Of a stretch of 64,000 bases of DNA, positions 34,088-46,531 are shown piece after piece. The position numbers and the translations under genes are program-made. Source of the DNA: Opeltia flavorubescens (lineage: Eukaryota; Ascomycota; Lecanoromycetes; Teloschistales; Teloschistaceae); contig KE546965.1 of the NCBI GenBank assembly GCA_000442125.1, positions 1,240,001 to 1,304,000 on the forward strand, read 5' to 3'. Positions within the stretch are counted from its first letter, which is position 1. Each line of letters opens with the position of its first letter. Below the pieces are notes generated by a model, which ran no database searches, was not told where the DNA came from, and worked only from the letters and a program-made list of their open reading frames with translations.

Positions 34088-35132
34088 CTCAGGAATATGG
34101 ATGGTACATGGCGAAAGCACATGAGCGATGATACGTGACTTCAATACCCAATGCTTTGTTTCATACGATGATGGACGGATGAGGCCAGTGACGGATAGAA
34201 GGATATGATGACTCGAAGTTTTGGTACAGGCATGGCAACCTTGCATGAGTTGGCGTTTTTTTTTACCACATTTCCCAACCTACTGGAATGGGGGATTTTT
34301 CCTTCTCTCCTTTGTCAGATAACCTCTCCTTTGCAAAGGGAAAAAACGGAAAAACGTGAGGAATTAGCTATTCAGCTTGGCAAGTTTGGTACTGGATTAA
34401 TGCCAGTCTGATACGATGTAGATGCGTCAGCAAAGATGAATTCCAATTAATTTGTTCAGTCCGCCGTTTTCCCCCCGTATGTTATACATTCTTCGCTTGT
34501 AATGTGCAATCTACACATGATTCACCGACTCTCTTTGCTATGATTTATGCTCCTCCTACCAGGACAGAGACAGCAAACTGTCTCTCGGAACAGCGAAGCG
34601 CGATCAAGGGAAGACCTATCAAAGAAAAGCACTACCTAGTTTCTTTTAAGTTAATATGCCCCGAAACGCGCTCACGGCAACGACGGTTTTGAAACCTATC
34701 AATCACTTCAGGCGACTATGCGCACCTCTACCGGATCCTACTTTCGGCGACGTCATTTCCCCAAACAGCCAGAGCATGGTGGAACAGCAGCTACTGGTTG
34801 ATCAGCGCAGTGCATAAGCGCGTCCGTCGGACAAAATGCGTGGTGGAAGCTTCCTCGCATTTGTATCAGGGAGATGAGGGAGCTTGCTTCATGGATCATC
34901 CTGCTTTCAGGATGCGATGATCTCGATTCTTGTTTCATTGGTCTTGGTATTGGGGTATAAGAGGATTCGGTTTGTTCGTCCTGTCTCTCATTCAGTTTAC
35001 CTCCCGTTGCATCGTTCCTGAACGCAAGTTTTCAGGGGTAAATCCAGTCCATCTTCTTGCCAATCGATTTCAAATCATCCTTCAAGAGCGTCAGCTACAG
35101 AAGGATTTTTAAGGTTACTTTTCTATCCCAGC
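34088..35132. other. Intergenic stretch
   Basis: It follows the kinase and precedes the secreted repeat gene. Poly-T and short AT-rich runs occur near 34255 and 34470. No gene is seen. Confidence 0.45.
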
Positions 35133-35609
35133 ATGCATCTCGGAACCACCACTCTTTTACAACTTCTACTCGTCTGCACGGCGAGCTCTGCACCCATCGA
35201 AGGGAACCCTGGCGCCCATAAACTAGATCCTGCGCCTGTCTGGCCTGCTAAATCTGGCTCTGGGTCGGGATCTTTAGAGTCGACACCTGGTCCTTATAAG
35301 TTCAAGCCTGCACCGGTTTGGCCTCGAGGGGAGCCTTTGTCTTCCCGTGGCGGGCCGCTAGAAAGCACGCCCGGTCCTTATAAGTTTGAGCCTGCACCTG
35401 TCTGGCCTTCAAGCAAAGGTCGTCAGCGTCGGGGTAATAAGCCGTCTGATGGATCTTTGGAGAGCACGCCTGGTCCTTACAAGTTTGAGCCTGCACCGGT
35501 TTGGCCTCGAGAAGAACCATCGTCCTCGCCTGGTGGGCCTCTAGAAAGTACGCCAGGTCCTTACAAGTTCGAGCCCGCGCCGGTTTGGCCTCGCAGTGCG
35601 ACACAATAG
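35133..35609 (+). CDS. Small secreted tandem-repeat protein
   Basis: A single exon, 158 aa. MHLGTTTLLQLLLVCTASSA is a clear signal peptide. The rest is five copies of a 17-residue unit, LESTPGPYKFEPAPVWP in its cleanest form: residues 22-38 (diverged), 48-64, 76-92, 109-125 and 137-153. Spacers of 9-16 residues are Gly/Ser/Pro-rich with basic residues, and one of them contains RQRR (97-100). There is no Cys and no membrane segment. Units 2-5 are nearly identical in protein but differ at many synonymous sites, including TCG versus AGC/AGT for Ser, which points to selection on the peptide. The form suggests a secreted wall or host-interaction protein, or a precursor cut into peptides by a kexin-like protease. 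Only one dibasic site is present, so the precursor idea is weak. No family is recognised. Confidence 0.7.
   Translation: MHLGTTTLLQLLLVCTASSAPIEGNPGAHKLDPAPVWPAKSGSGSGSLESTPGPYKFKPAPVWPRGEPLSSRGGPLESTPGPYKFEPAPVWPSSKGRQRRGNKPSDGSLESTPGPYKFEPAPVWPREEPSSSPGGPLESTPGPYKFEPAPVWPRSATQ
35196..35591 (+). repeat. Five-unit coding repeat (17-residue unit)
   Basis: Units of 51 bases encode the x-PGPYKFEPAPVWP module, spaced irregularly by 27, 33, 48 and 33 bases. Third-position differences are common while the encoded unit is conserved. Confidence 0.85.
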
Positions 35610-36352
35610 AGGGAGTTTCGAGAGCTTGAGAGGACGGTATAAGGAGAACGGTATACCAGCAAGCACTATGAATGGTCTACGAAACTAAGTTCTCGCCCTA
35701 TGGCGCGATGAAGTACGCAATGCAACCGACAGAACGATATTCTTGACGAGACGGAAAGTCTCACCTCGTGAGATTACCAAAGAGAAAGATTTCCAAGCAC
35801 CTTGTATTATAAAGCATTGTATTTTGTACAGATTCTGTAAAACACTTCAACGATATGACCTGCTCGATCTTATTTTTCTCTATAGTAGTAAAGACTTAAT
35901 AACTACGCTGCGTAAATTTTGAGCATGTAAAGGTAGAAAGAGGAGAGATTATGAAAGAGCCACCTGTTAGTTGGGTTATGATGACGGAAGTGCTCACTAC
36001 ATAGTCTAGGTAGTCAGTAAATGACCTGGGTTTCATGACACCACCAGTAGAAGACACAATGACATTGAAACCTCAATTTACTTCTCAAAAGCGAAGTCCT
36101 CGTTCCGTGTTGAAAGAATAATTGATATTATGCTAAATAAACAATTGGTGATGGATAAAAATCAAGGAAAAAGCCTTGAGGAGTAAGGTGCTCTTCAGGG
36201 GTATCGGCGCCGCAATTACTTCGCCACCCGAACCCCGAGGCTCAGCTCTTCAGCAGCCGCTTACATAATTTAATAACTTCTTCAGCTCCCGTTATTATTC
36301 CTCCGGCTCCACCGCGCAAAAACATTCTTTCACATCTTCACCACGTATCAGT
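35610..36352. other. Intergenic stretch upstream of SCS7
   Basis: The left part is AT-rich. The 150 bases before SCS7 are its likely promoter and leader. No gene is seen. Confidence 0.45.
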
Positions 36353-37640
36353 ATGCCTTCGAGGACGCTTCCTAACTTGACGTCGAAGGAGGTTGCTTCG
36401 AACAATTCGTCGAAATCTTGCTGGGTAACCATCGGCTCGAAAGTCTACAATGTCACCGAGTTCCTCGATGCGCATCCAGGGGGCGGAGAATTAATACTGG
36501 AGTATGGTGGCAAAGACGTTGGACAGATCATGCGAGATGACATTTCCCACGCCCACAGTGAAGCAGCTTACGACGTCCTCGACGAGAATCTCATTGGATT
36601 CGTCGCCGCCGAACCCATTCTCAAGGCAGTTGTCGAAACCGACCGTCCACAGGATATTCTTCCTCTTCCACCCAATGAGGCTGGCGCCGAAGAATTAAGG
36701 GCTAATGGTGCTGCCGATTTCATCCCTACTCACACAGCGATTGAAGCCACAAACATGAGAGATGCGGAAGACCTCCACCGGGATACTGACGCCAATGAGG
36801 ATGCCCGCAAGCCCAGATTCCTGGATCTTGACAAACCATTATTGATGCAAGTGTGGAATGGCAACTTCAGTAAAGATTTTTACCTCCAAGAAGTCCATCG
36901 TGGTCAGTCCTACAAAGGTGGCGAATCCGCCCCGCTGTTCGGAAACTTTCTTGAACCATTGAGCAAGACCGCGTGGTGGGTCATACCGCTTGTTTGGTGG
37001 CCTCAAGTAGCATGGGTATCTTGGGTAGCATATCAAGGGATACCATCCGGGTTCCAATTTACATCATATTGGTTGACTGGTCTATTTCTCTGGAGTTTGG
37101 TCGAATATGTGATGCATAGGGGTTTGTTCCATGTCGACAAGTCAGTACAATGCCCTTTCTGGTCTGAATACCGCTCACAATTGACCTCCAGATACTTGCC
37201 TGACAATCGTGTCGGCATCACAGCACACTTTCTTCTCCACGGCATCCATCATTACCTACCAATGGATCGTTATCGACTTGTGATGCCTCCAACACTCTTC
37301 GTTGTTCTTGCCGTTCCATTCTACAAGCTCGCACACACTGTATTTTACTGGGACTGGTATGTGGCGACAGCAGTTTTCTGCGGCGGCATCTTCGGTTACA
37401 CGTTATACGATTGCACGCATTACTTCATACATCACAAAAAGTATGCATCCACATTATTCTTGTTACAGGCCTTGACTTATCTCTTTCAGAATCCCTCTCG
37501 ACTACTTCCGCCAGCTCCGATCGTATCACATTGCTCATCACTGGACAGACCACGAAAATGGGTTTGGTGTTACCAGCAGGTTTTGGGATCGTATATTTGG
37601 CACCGAACTTGCCATGCCGAAGGCAGTCAAGACCTCTTAA
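36353..37640 (+). CDS. SCS7: Sphingolipid fatty acid 2-hydroxylase (Scs7/FA2H)
   Basis: Three exons, 36353-37140, 37192-37440 and 37490-37640, with introns of 51 and 49 bp; 395 aa. The N-terminal cytochrome b5 domain shows the haem motif HPGG (residues 41-44) and the second haem ligand in SHAHSEAA (66-68). The desaturase/hydroxylase domain has membrane stretches (WWVIPLVWWPQVAWVSWVAY, TLFVVLAVPFYKLAHTVFYW) and the di-iron His clusters HRGLFH (255-260), HGIHHYLPMD, HYFIHH and HIAHH. The enzyme adds the alpha-hydroxyl to very long chain fatty acids of ceramide in the ER, using electrons passed through its b5 domain. Only the spliced last exon gives the conserved RSYHIAHHWTDHENGFGVTS; reading through intron 2 would lose it. 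The start at 36353 precedes the b5 domain by the usual short leader. Confidence 0.95.
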
Positions 37641-38185
37641 TTTCGTCCCTTTTTTATGCCTCTAGATTTGGTAGGCGCACTGGGGTGATATCGACGGAGT
37701 TCTGGTAGGCCATTATATTGTTCTTTCCCCTTGTATGTCTTGCCTTAACCTCGACGGTCTGTAAACTATCATTATACCTATCCTATCCTAGAAATCTAAT
37801 TCCAACGATGTGCGAATATCTTTGATACCTGCTCGATCTTAGAGTGACCGGAATTTAGAATAAGTGACTCGCGGGTGGACCGACAAGTGCAAGGTGCACG
37901 TGATATCCCGAAATAGTAAGGCGCCCACAGCGTCTGCTCAAGGTTATCAAGCTGTCACAAAGTTCACTTTTCTCACTCATCTTACCAAAACAGTTCACCA
38001 TAGAAGACACAAAGCCGTGATTACTTCAAGGGACAAGCAACTGCACTTGTCACAACACTTCGTATAAAGGGTTTGCTCACTCAGGTACATTGAGCGTGAC
38101 CTTTCTAATAGGCCCCAAGTGAAGAACTTTCCATTGCTCCCACCCATCAAAAAGCCTGACAAGATCGGTCTTCCAAACTTCAAAT
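37641..38185. other. Intergenic stretch between SCS7 and the RNA-binding gene
   Basis: The two genes are tandem on the plus strand. No gene or recognisable signal is seen. Confidence 0.45.
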
Positions 38186-40143
38186 ATGTCAGGTCTTGAC
38201 GTCGAGGCTCTTCTAGATTCTACTGCGAACGTTGCACCCCCTAAGTCCAGTGAATCTCTGTCCAAGGACCGCGAGAGCCGGCACAAGAATGACCGTCATG
38301 ACCGTCGTGATCGTGACAGAGATCGCGATCGCTATCGAGATGATAGCCGTGACCGTGAACGTAGGAGACGAGATAGGAGCAGAGACCGAGGTGGAAAGAG
38401 CAAAGATTTGGATGGCGACGTACCCATGAAGAGCCCCAGCAGCGCCCGAAGCGGCGGACATGAACGTCATCGAAGCAGACGAAGGAGCCGTAGCCGTGAT
38501 GAAGAGAAGCACCGCTCACGCCGTCATAGGGACTCTGCCGATGACGAAGCTTACCGAGCTTCTGGAGGGGATTACTACCGCGGTGGGGGCCGCCCTCGCA
38601 CACGCTCCCGATCACCGCCTCTCGATGACAGATATTACCGCCCAGGTGGTCGCTCCCGACATGGTGATGAAGACAGAACTAGGGACCGAAGCCCTCGCCG
38701 TGACCGTAACAGTGGTCGAAAGCGAACCCCAAGTCCTCCGAAGAAATCGCCAACTCCGCAACCAACAGAGGACGAACGTGACCGTCGCACGGTGTTTGTG
38801 CAGCAGCTTGCTGCTAGGCTTAGAACTAAAGAGCTGATCGGTTTCTTTGAGAAGGTCGGTCCGGTCAAAGAGGCACAAATCGTCAAAGATCGAGTCAGTG
38901 GAAGATCGAAAGGGTACGTTATTATAGTTTCTTCGTCCTGATTTCCCATCGACTGACATGCAACAGTGTTGGCTACGTCGAATTCAAGCGAGAAGAGTCT
39001 GTTGCACAGGCGATCCAGCTTACGGGACAGAAGCTTCTAGGAATTCCCATCATTGCCCAGCTCACCGAAGCCGAAAAGAATCGCCAAGCTCGAAATCCAG
39101 AGGCTACCAACAGCAATCCAAATCAGATACCATTTCATAGGCTCTATGTAGGCAACATCCATTTCAGTATCACTGAGAGTGACCTGCAGAATGTCTTCGA
39201 ACCTTTTGGCGAATTAGAGTTTGTGCAATTGCANAAGGAAGAACAAGGGCGTAGTCGTGGATATGGCTTTGTCCAGTAAGTACCTTATTGTGTTTCTACC
39301 TGTTCTTCCCGGCTGACATTGTCAGGTTTCGAGATCCCAACCAAGCCAGAGAAGCTCTTGAGAAAATGAATGGCTTTGATCTTGCTGGGCGTCCTATTCG
39401 AGTCGGCCTCGGTAACGATAAGTTCACCCCCGAATCCACTGCGAATTTGCTGCAGCGGTTCCAAGGGCAAGAACACCAACGCAACTATCAGGGATCTGCT
39501 TTCTCGGGCCACGGAGGCCGTGGCGCCCAGGCTGGAGGCTCTGGTGGCGCCTTCGATCGTGCTGGTGGACGTGACAATGAAAAGGGTGGAGGCGGTGCAA
39601 GTGCTCTTGACGACACCGATGTCGCAGGTGTCAACTTTAATAACTACAGCAGAGATGCGCTTATGCGGAAACTTGCTAGGACCGATGAACCTGCTACAGA
39701 GACGAATGGTGCTGACGATAAACGCAAGGTTGCTAAGCCGAAGACAGAAAACAAGCCACTGCCAGTCAGCGTGAATCAGGCAAGTCGCTGCGTGCTTTTG
39801 AGGAATATGTTCAATCCCGCAGAGTAAGCATTCTAAGCCCGTTGCCTATCGTGCCTGTTTACAATTTTTACTGACTTTCAACAGGGAGGAAGGCGAAGTC
39901 TGGATCAAAGAGCTTGAGGACGATGTCCGCGCCGAATGCACGGAGAAATACGGCAAGGTTGTCCATATTGCCCTGGATCCAAATACTCAAGGTGACATCT
40001 ACCTCAAATTTGACAAGGTCCAGGGAGGCGAAAACGCTATCAAGGGACTCAACGGTAGATTCTTCGGTGGAAGGCAGATCAGCGCGCAGCCGGTTGTTGA
40101 TGCCGTTTACAGCTCGTTATTCTCACGTACTTCGGCTTTGTAG
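38186..40143 (+). CDS. rsd1: RS-domain splicing factor, RBM39/Rsd1 type
   Basis: Four exons, 38186-38913, 38967-39275, 39326-39823 and 39885-40143, with introns of 53, 50 and 61 bp; 597 aa. The first 200 residues are an RS/RD-repeat domain ([38 protein letters not shown]). RRM1 begins at [20 protein letters not shown] and RRM2 at [20 protein letters not shown]; a Gly-rich stretch follows, then a C-terminal UHM-type RRM ([20 protein letters not shown] to [12 protein letters not shown]) whose GRFF fits the RxF motif that binds Trp-containing ligand peptides of splicing factors. Family role: bridging U2AF/SF3B and transcription; fission yeast Rsd1 is the fungal model. Base 39234 is N inside RRM2, leaving one residue unknown. 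Confidence 0.92.
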
Positions 40144-42989
40144 AGCTGACTGGCATAGTAGAGATTCCTCGATAGGTAGTTTTGCTTACAGCTTTAGTGT
40201 GGCCGGTGATGATTCAAGCTAATGTCGAGCTCCGGGTGTCGAACGGAGGAAGTTTTCCTGTTTCCGTGAGATAACTCAACTGCTCCTAGGACCTTCGTGG
40301 TAAACTGTAGAAAGAGAATGCCTTTGTCGTAGGTCAAGCGTTTCTATTCGTGGTAAGGTCTCTTCAAGTCTTTGCGCAACCAATTCGTCATACTCGTTGT
40401 AAATCATATAAACCATGCCTTGAGACAGAACGTTCCCAACGTCAACACGCTGGCAAATATTTCTCCCTTCATGCCGCTGCAGTCTTTCGTAATATGTCTG
40501 CCATCTTGAGGTATTGTGAGTGGTATCAGCCCCAGCCTGCCTCTCTACTCTCATTAGCCATGCCGGTTGCCTTGCATGTACTTTGATGTTCTTCAATATA
40601 GTAAGCAATCGATGTAATGACTTCCATTTGGCCTTGTTCTTTGACTCCTTCACGATGGTCAGATCAAAATCGCCGATGCACGAGCCTCCAAGTGGTCGTT
40701 TTCCGATTTAGTGTGGAAGATGTGGCAAGCCAGGTGCGTTCGTGTCCACCGCTAGCTTGCAAGACTCTAGTTGGAGTGTCCTGGGGTGTTGGAAGGGAGG
40801 AGGAAGGCTTTGAGAGGCCGTGGAGGTTGTGGGTAAGTGTTGGGTTTCTCTGGAAGGGTCGTTTGGCGCTTTGGTTTCCTACGTACTGCTCTGGCATTGT
40901 ATCGCTCTAAAAAATCGCAGATGGCTATCAACATAAATTGGCTAGCTAATTTGCTATTCTCTGGATTTTCAGGTTGCCGTTTCGACGTATATCAGAACAT
41001 CCAGGGGTAAAAAAAATTCCTGAAGACCAACGATTGGCCTCTCAGAGCTGGCGACAGTCCTCATATGATACTTTTTTCTTGTATGAGCATACTCCGGAAG
41101 ATCGAGATTGGTTCGATGTTTGCTTACACAGTTGCTGACTCGGCATCCTTGCCAAACGGTTGGCGATGGTGAACAGCCTTCCCTCTCAACAGAAGCAAGC
41201 GGCTTTCCTGATTGCATTGCACGATCATAGAACAGGCCTGTCAGGAAGAGTGTCTGTACCATCTCCTTCCTTGGTCTTTCTCCATGATGTTGTGGAGCTG
41301 GCCCATTCCATCCCTATTCACCACGCAAAACTACCTTCCCCCTTTCCTCTTCCGTCTTGGGTTCCCTTAGGTTCCTCTTCAGTCTTAGGTAGCNGCCTAT
41401 GTAATCATACCTATATAATCAGGTTAGCGCTCTGAAATTAAGGTTTTCAAGAGTTCAAGATCACCCACTTCCTTTCCTTTCTTACTTCCTCATCATCCTC
41501 GGCCATCCTCATCAATGACCAACACAACAGTCATCTTTCATCATTAAATACAGTTGACCATACTTCCTTGAAGCCATGAGCATCTCTGGCAAATGGTTTT
41601 AACATCATGATGATGGTTTCGCGTCGCTGAAGTCTGCTCACCCTGATGCACTCGGGGTTTCAACATGGATCTACATTTTCTCCATCTCAACACCATCACG
41701 CACCTGTAGGATGAGAACAACACTCTATCGCAATGTCTTTCGGTCTTGAGTATGACACGTCAGGTTGACGATGACGTAAGTCTCATCTTTGACAGAAGCT
41801 CAGCATGGTCCCATGGGTAGGCTGACAACGGCAATAGATCTTATGGATGCCTTCAAAGTCTGGCAAGGTCAGCGACGTTCGATTTTACTGTCCGGTCACG
41901 CTGAGAAGAAGTGCATGACGAGTCTTCCTCGTTGTTGTTCGCGTCTTGAGCTGCAGTGTCACCGTTCCATAGTAAGTTGACTGATGCAAGCAAGTCAACG
42001 ACCACAACATGCTGACTGTCGCTGTCGTAGCACAAGCAAGTCATGACATTGCATGCCCACTGTCGCAGTCATGGGAATCGACGTAGCGCTTGCTGGTCGC
42101 CCTCGAAAAAGCTATGAATCACTGTTATCCATGCTCATCTTCTTAGGAAGGAATTGACCAATGCATACAATCCAATAACACTACACGATGGCTGCTACCG
42201 AAATTGCAATCGATTTGTCGCTTCCACGTAGCAGGAAAAAAGAGAAAAAGACCGGTAATACTGACGTATCTCATTCCACAGCATGGTCTGATCAACACAA
42301 GCAAATTCGGCGCAGGCCAGGCGCTTTGAGAGCCGTCGACACGTCGTTGCCTGCTGCACTGGCAGTGCCACCCGACAGACCATGTTATATATACTTTTTT
42401 CTCCATTTTCTGCCCTCTTTTTCCTTTCTCTTTTTTTTCTCTTCTTTTTTCAGGCACAAAATTTCATCGTATAACAAGGGGTAAGTCTTGGACTATTATT
42501 GAATCTTTCTAATACTGTGAACAAGGATCAATGACTAACATAGAGTAGTAAACTCCTTCAATGAATGATGACCAAGAATGCGAAGTACCGATGCATAAGA
42601 CGGTGTAGTCATTCATCTAGGTACGTTCCAATTTGGACTAAGCCTCGTAAGTGAAGAGTCTTCGTCATCCCTTCCTATCTTTGGGTATAGATTTCGTCTC
42701 GTTGCTTCCTGCTCCACTCATCCTACAACTCCCTACAGTAATCTTTTTCCGAGGATAGCCTCTGTGACTGACACTCTACTTCAACATACAGCAGATCTAC
42801 CTCTCAATCAACCTCTCCTGCTGTGGACCCGTCAAATCCCAGCATTATCTTCAACAATGTCTCACTTTTCCGGTGACCGTAAAACCGTAAGTCATCAGCC
42901 TTTCCTCACCCTATGTTGTTTCATACACCATATCTCAGCACTCCTCAATAGATCGATATCAGTGACTGTGCACGCTGTGAGGCTGTTCA
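40144..42989. other. 2.8-kb stretch without a supportable gene
   Basis: One of the widest gene-free intervals. It has a strong plus-strand pyrimidine tract at about 42390-42457, usual in fungal promoters, and one ambiguous base at 41394. A minus-strand frame at 40653-40276 (125 codons, GTG start) has protein-like composition but no partner exon. The right end should be the promoter and leader of the coiled-coil gene; a short ATG frame at 42857 (MSHFSGDRK) in it could be an upstream frame. Confidence 0.4.
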
Positions 42990-44591
42990 ATGACTGATTG
43001 GAATTTCCCTAGTCCTCCTCCCGGCGGGTACCAGCCAGCCAAAATTCAACTCCGACAAGCCAGCGCGGGGAAGGTCATCTTCAAGCAAGTCACTCCATTG
43101 ACCATATCCGAAACCCATTTTAGGCTATTGCTAATCTTATGAATTGTAGTCACCCAATGACTTGACCCGCCAGGCACTCACTCGGGAGATGAGACCTACT
43201 CCCTCTCCAGAGGTACGTACAATAATATTCCAAGATTTTCAAGTCAGCAGATTGAGCTGACATCATGGCAGCTGGGTCGTCAAATGACCCCGAGTGAGTG
43301 TTCCGTGGAGTTGAATCGGCTACGGCAGAGCTACCAGAACTTGAGGGCACAATACGCGGTCGTTGAGACGGAGAGGAATCGCTCTCGCCACGAGTGTAAT
43401 CAGCAAAGGCTGGAGCTCGAGCGCCTGCAGAGTGATCTGCAGGTGGCCAAGCGGCGGGAGCGTGAACTCGAAGTCGAGTTGAAGGGAAGCCAAGAGGCGG
43501 TAAGGAAAGCCCAAGCGACAATCTCGGAGCAATCACGAACTATCTCGGGTCGGGACGTCGCGACTCGTCCAGCAAGTCATCATGATTCGCTCCAGTCGTC
43601 GCAGGCTGTGAGTCGTTTCGTGGAAGACTACGGCTTTGGGCCGCGACCAATATCAATCACACGTCCTGACCCTCGTGATTCCCTATACGCTCCTCCACAG
43701 CTTGAGGCGACTCCTTACCGGCTTGACAACCAATCTTCCCTGAGCTTATACTCCAACGACGCGCGACAAGATGCCTCCCGGCAATGCCAAGTTGTAGCTC
43801 GGTCGAGTGATGCAGAATGGGACGTGCAATGGCCCACTGAGTTCTCTTCCTTGTTTGCCAGAGTCGAGCGGTTCTGCTCCGACTACTTCAACATCCCAGA
43901 CAAGGAAGCAGACAGGCAGTGGCCATTCCTACTAGCAGACAACATTGTCCGTGAATCGAATCAAGATCACGTGTCCGGTCTAGCTAGTGACAATCGCACT
44001 AGACACCTTCTCATCGCTCGCATCATCCTTTCCTGGCTGGAAGCCCATTGCTTCCACGTCAGACTCATCAAGGGATTCTCCGACCATACCGACAAGGTGG
44101 TGTACAACTTACGCCGCCAAGTCAAGCAGGGGAATTCCATCGACGTCCGTCGAGGCCTAGCTCAAGCTCAAGCCGACACCGTTGTCGAGCTGACAAGAAA
44201 CCCAAGCTTCGAGACCTGGAAGACGGACCGGATCAAAGATGAGGTCAACAGGATGATGACCCGCCTAATCAGTGCCCTAATCCCCGGCACCAACCTCGCC
44301 CAAGTGGGCAATACTTTCAAATCCATCCTCGCCGACGCATGGCGAATAGGGTTGATGATGGCAACCCGAACATTGGTCTTTCAGATGTGGTTCCCCCCCT
44401 GTGCTACCCCCTTCGATCCTCGCTCAATGATCAACGGTAACCCCTACGAACTGCAGGGGACACCAGATGAGCTTGTGCAAAGAGGGGCGCGAGTCAGCCT
44501 GGGGGTGACTCCACAGATAACAATCAAAGACCTGATGGAGGAGGAGGGACCAAAGACGGTTCACCTAGCGAACGTGGTGTTGCGGCGGTGA
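42990..44591 (+). CDS. Coiled-coil protein of unknown function
   Basis: Three exons: 42990-43073, 43150-43212 and 43272-44591; 488 aa. The first donor could instead follow 43088, giving 493 aa; both keep the frame. The start MTDWNFPSPPPGGYQPAKIQ is inferred from frame continuity through the two small exons (SPNDLTRQALTREMRPTPSP). Residues 60-140 are a strongly charged helix with heptad character (ELNRLRQSYQNLRAQYAVVE, RLELERLQSDLQVAKRRERE), so a coiled coil is likely. A linker and a folded-looking half follow: FSSLFARVERFCSDYFNIPD, LLIARIILSWLEAHCFHVRL, GNTFKSILADAWRIGLMMAT. That second half resembles conserved fungal orphans I cannot name. It sits alone between wide intergenic regions, convergent with the BTB gene. 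Confidence 0.7.
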
Positions 44592-46531
44592 TCACGGATG
44601 TGTGACCAGAGGCTACCGGAGAGCGATAGTACTGCTGAAAGATCTCGGTATAAGGACGGGGATTCTCGCACGACGTTTCTTCCGCAATCAACAGACAAAA
44701 TCTCACTGTCAATTCTCAATCATTCTCACTCTCACACCTTATTCTCCGATCGATTCAGCACCCATCACTAAATTTCTATATGCAACTCGTAGACTTGCAC
44801 ATCACATCAGCCGTCAAGAAACTTTCGCTGTTTTCAACAATGTCACAAACATGATATTCAAACCCCATTGGAGAGCGCGAATGCCACATGACAACTATAC
44901 AGGGCTTCATCGGCACTACAAGCGCAACGCCATAAGATTAATCACACAAGGAGCATCAAGTGCGAGCGTCGTAATGGCCTTCGGACCTAATGTTGACACC
45001 GCATCGATACCGTATCACGATACCATCGGAGTCACGCAGATTGTAGACAAGATAACCACTCAGACGCCAATGACGCGATACTACAGGCACACTAGATTAG
45101 CCCAGATTCTTGGGATCAAATTGTGGCTGGCAGCCAGCAAAGCAGCTTCCAGTCGACCATACTCAACTTTCTCAGCAAATTCATCCACCTTGCAAGCAAA
45201 AACACCATCGTCCAAGCTTCGATATGAACTTACAGCTATGAGGAAATGACGAAACCTTTGCCCAAACCACATTTCTTCAACAAAATATTAAAAGAGCTGT
45301 TCAGAGCACTGATGTGAGGACTTCAAAGGGATTTATCCAAGTCGTCGACGCGACAACCGGATCGGCAATGCTCAAATCACTTCACATAGGGCTTCTGCAA
45401 ATTTGCATGATACCGACAATCCAATCCACCGCTCAAAGACATCGAGACAAAGGCATAAACACAACGACAACACGCACTTTTCCTTCCAAAGACATGAATA
45501 TGGCAGTGCATTTTGTGTGTCTGTCTTCTTTGATTAAATGTGTTCAGCTAAGCCATCAACATGGCAATCAAATCGACGAGACAAAAGTCAGACAGTCGGC
45601 AACTATAGCTAATTCACGAAAAGTACGAGCACCGTGGTCGATTGAGAGCAGGGGTACGACTCCATCCTAATAAGAGAGCCAGTACCAAGTCTTACAAGGC
45701 AAAGACACGGACGCGGCATTCAAAACATACACTCATATCATGTCCGCATCGCGGGAATCATGGATGAAGCTGGAAATGCAAATGATACAAAGGAAGGACG
45801 AATTTCGAGGTTGAAACAATGGAAATGGCGAGCATTGGAGGATGTCTCTTTGGTCACAAACCATTAACATTAATATAGTAAGTTCGCTTCTGATATCTGG
45901 ATTGATGATTGACATCTCATATCAGGCTATAAATGAAGTCATCGACGCAGGCAGTCGAGACCGCGAGTCACGAGCAACAAAATGACATGACGAGATGCGC
46001 GAAGATACGCGGTATCTACGACCAAGGCATTGGTTTATCCTGTTCATTGGAATGGCGATAACAACAACAATTCAAACGGCATCGACATTATAACACACGA
46101 GTAATGAAGTCGAGATAACGATGATAACGGGAAAGAAGTATATGGGGATGACCGTCGTATTGAAGGTGTTTGATTGATAGGATGAGGCTTGTCTGTGTTT
46201 ACGAATAGGAGGCTGCGTTTCTCCTTGTTCATGTCATACTTCTACATCTTGGCGGCAACAACCATCAACGCGGCAAACCAAAAACCATCAAAAGCATCGC
46301 TCAACATTAGAAAAACAATAAAAGCTCCGTTTTTCACCAATGTATCAATCAATGACTCACATTTGTACAAACTACAGATTCAATTGAACTCATTCCCATA
46401 TGTCGCTTTGATATAGACACTATGATACCGAACCCAGATTGCCGGCTTATGTATACAAACATACACGTATCCTCCGCTATTCAAACTCCAATGGTAACCC
46501 TATACTATCAATCACCGCTTATGAACAACCC
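44592..46531. other. 1.9-kb convergent stretch
   Basis: It lies between the 3' ends of the coiled-coil and BTB genes. A long plus-strand frame (44602-45249) begins at GTG and has no coherent composition; it is treated as chance or 3' untranslated sequence. Confidence 0.45.

Noticed and set aside
35133-35609. Cyclic-peptide (dikaritin-type) precursor
   Set aside because: The repeats are not flanked by Lys-Arg sites, and no DUF3328/UstY-type gene is seen nearby; only one RQRR site is present.
37441-37708. Read-through of SCS7 past 37440 to a longer protein
   Set aside because: It destroys the last His cluster; splicing 37440 to 37490 restores RSYHIAHHWTDHENG and a stop at 37640.
40276-40653. 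125-codon minus-strand frame with protein-like composition
   Set aside because: It starts at GTG, and no upstream exon, motif or conserved segment could be found; it remains only a possible last exon.
42857-42886. Alternative first exon MSHFSGDRK for the coiled-coil gene
   Set aside because: Its donor phase does not join the next exon in frame, whereas the ATG at 42990 reads straight through.
44602-45249. 215-codon plus-strand frame
   Set aside because: It starts at GTG right after a real stop codon, and has no motif, no ATG context and irregular composition.
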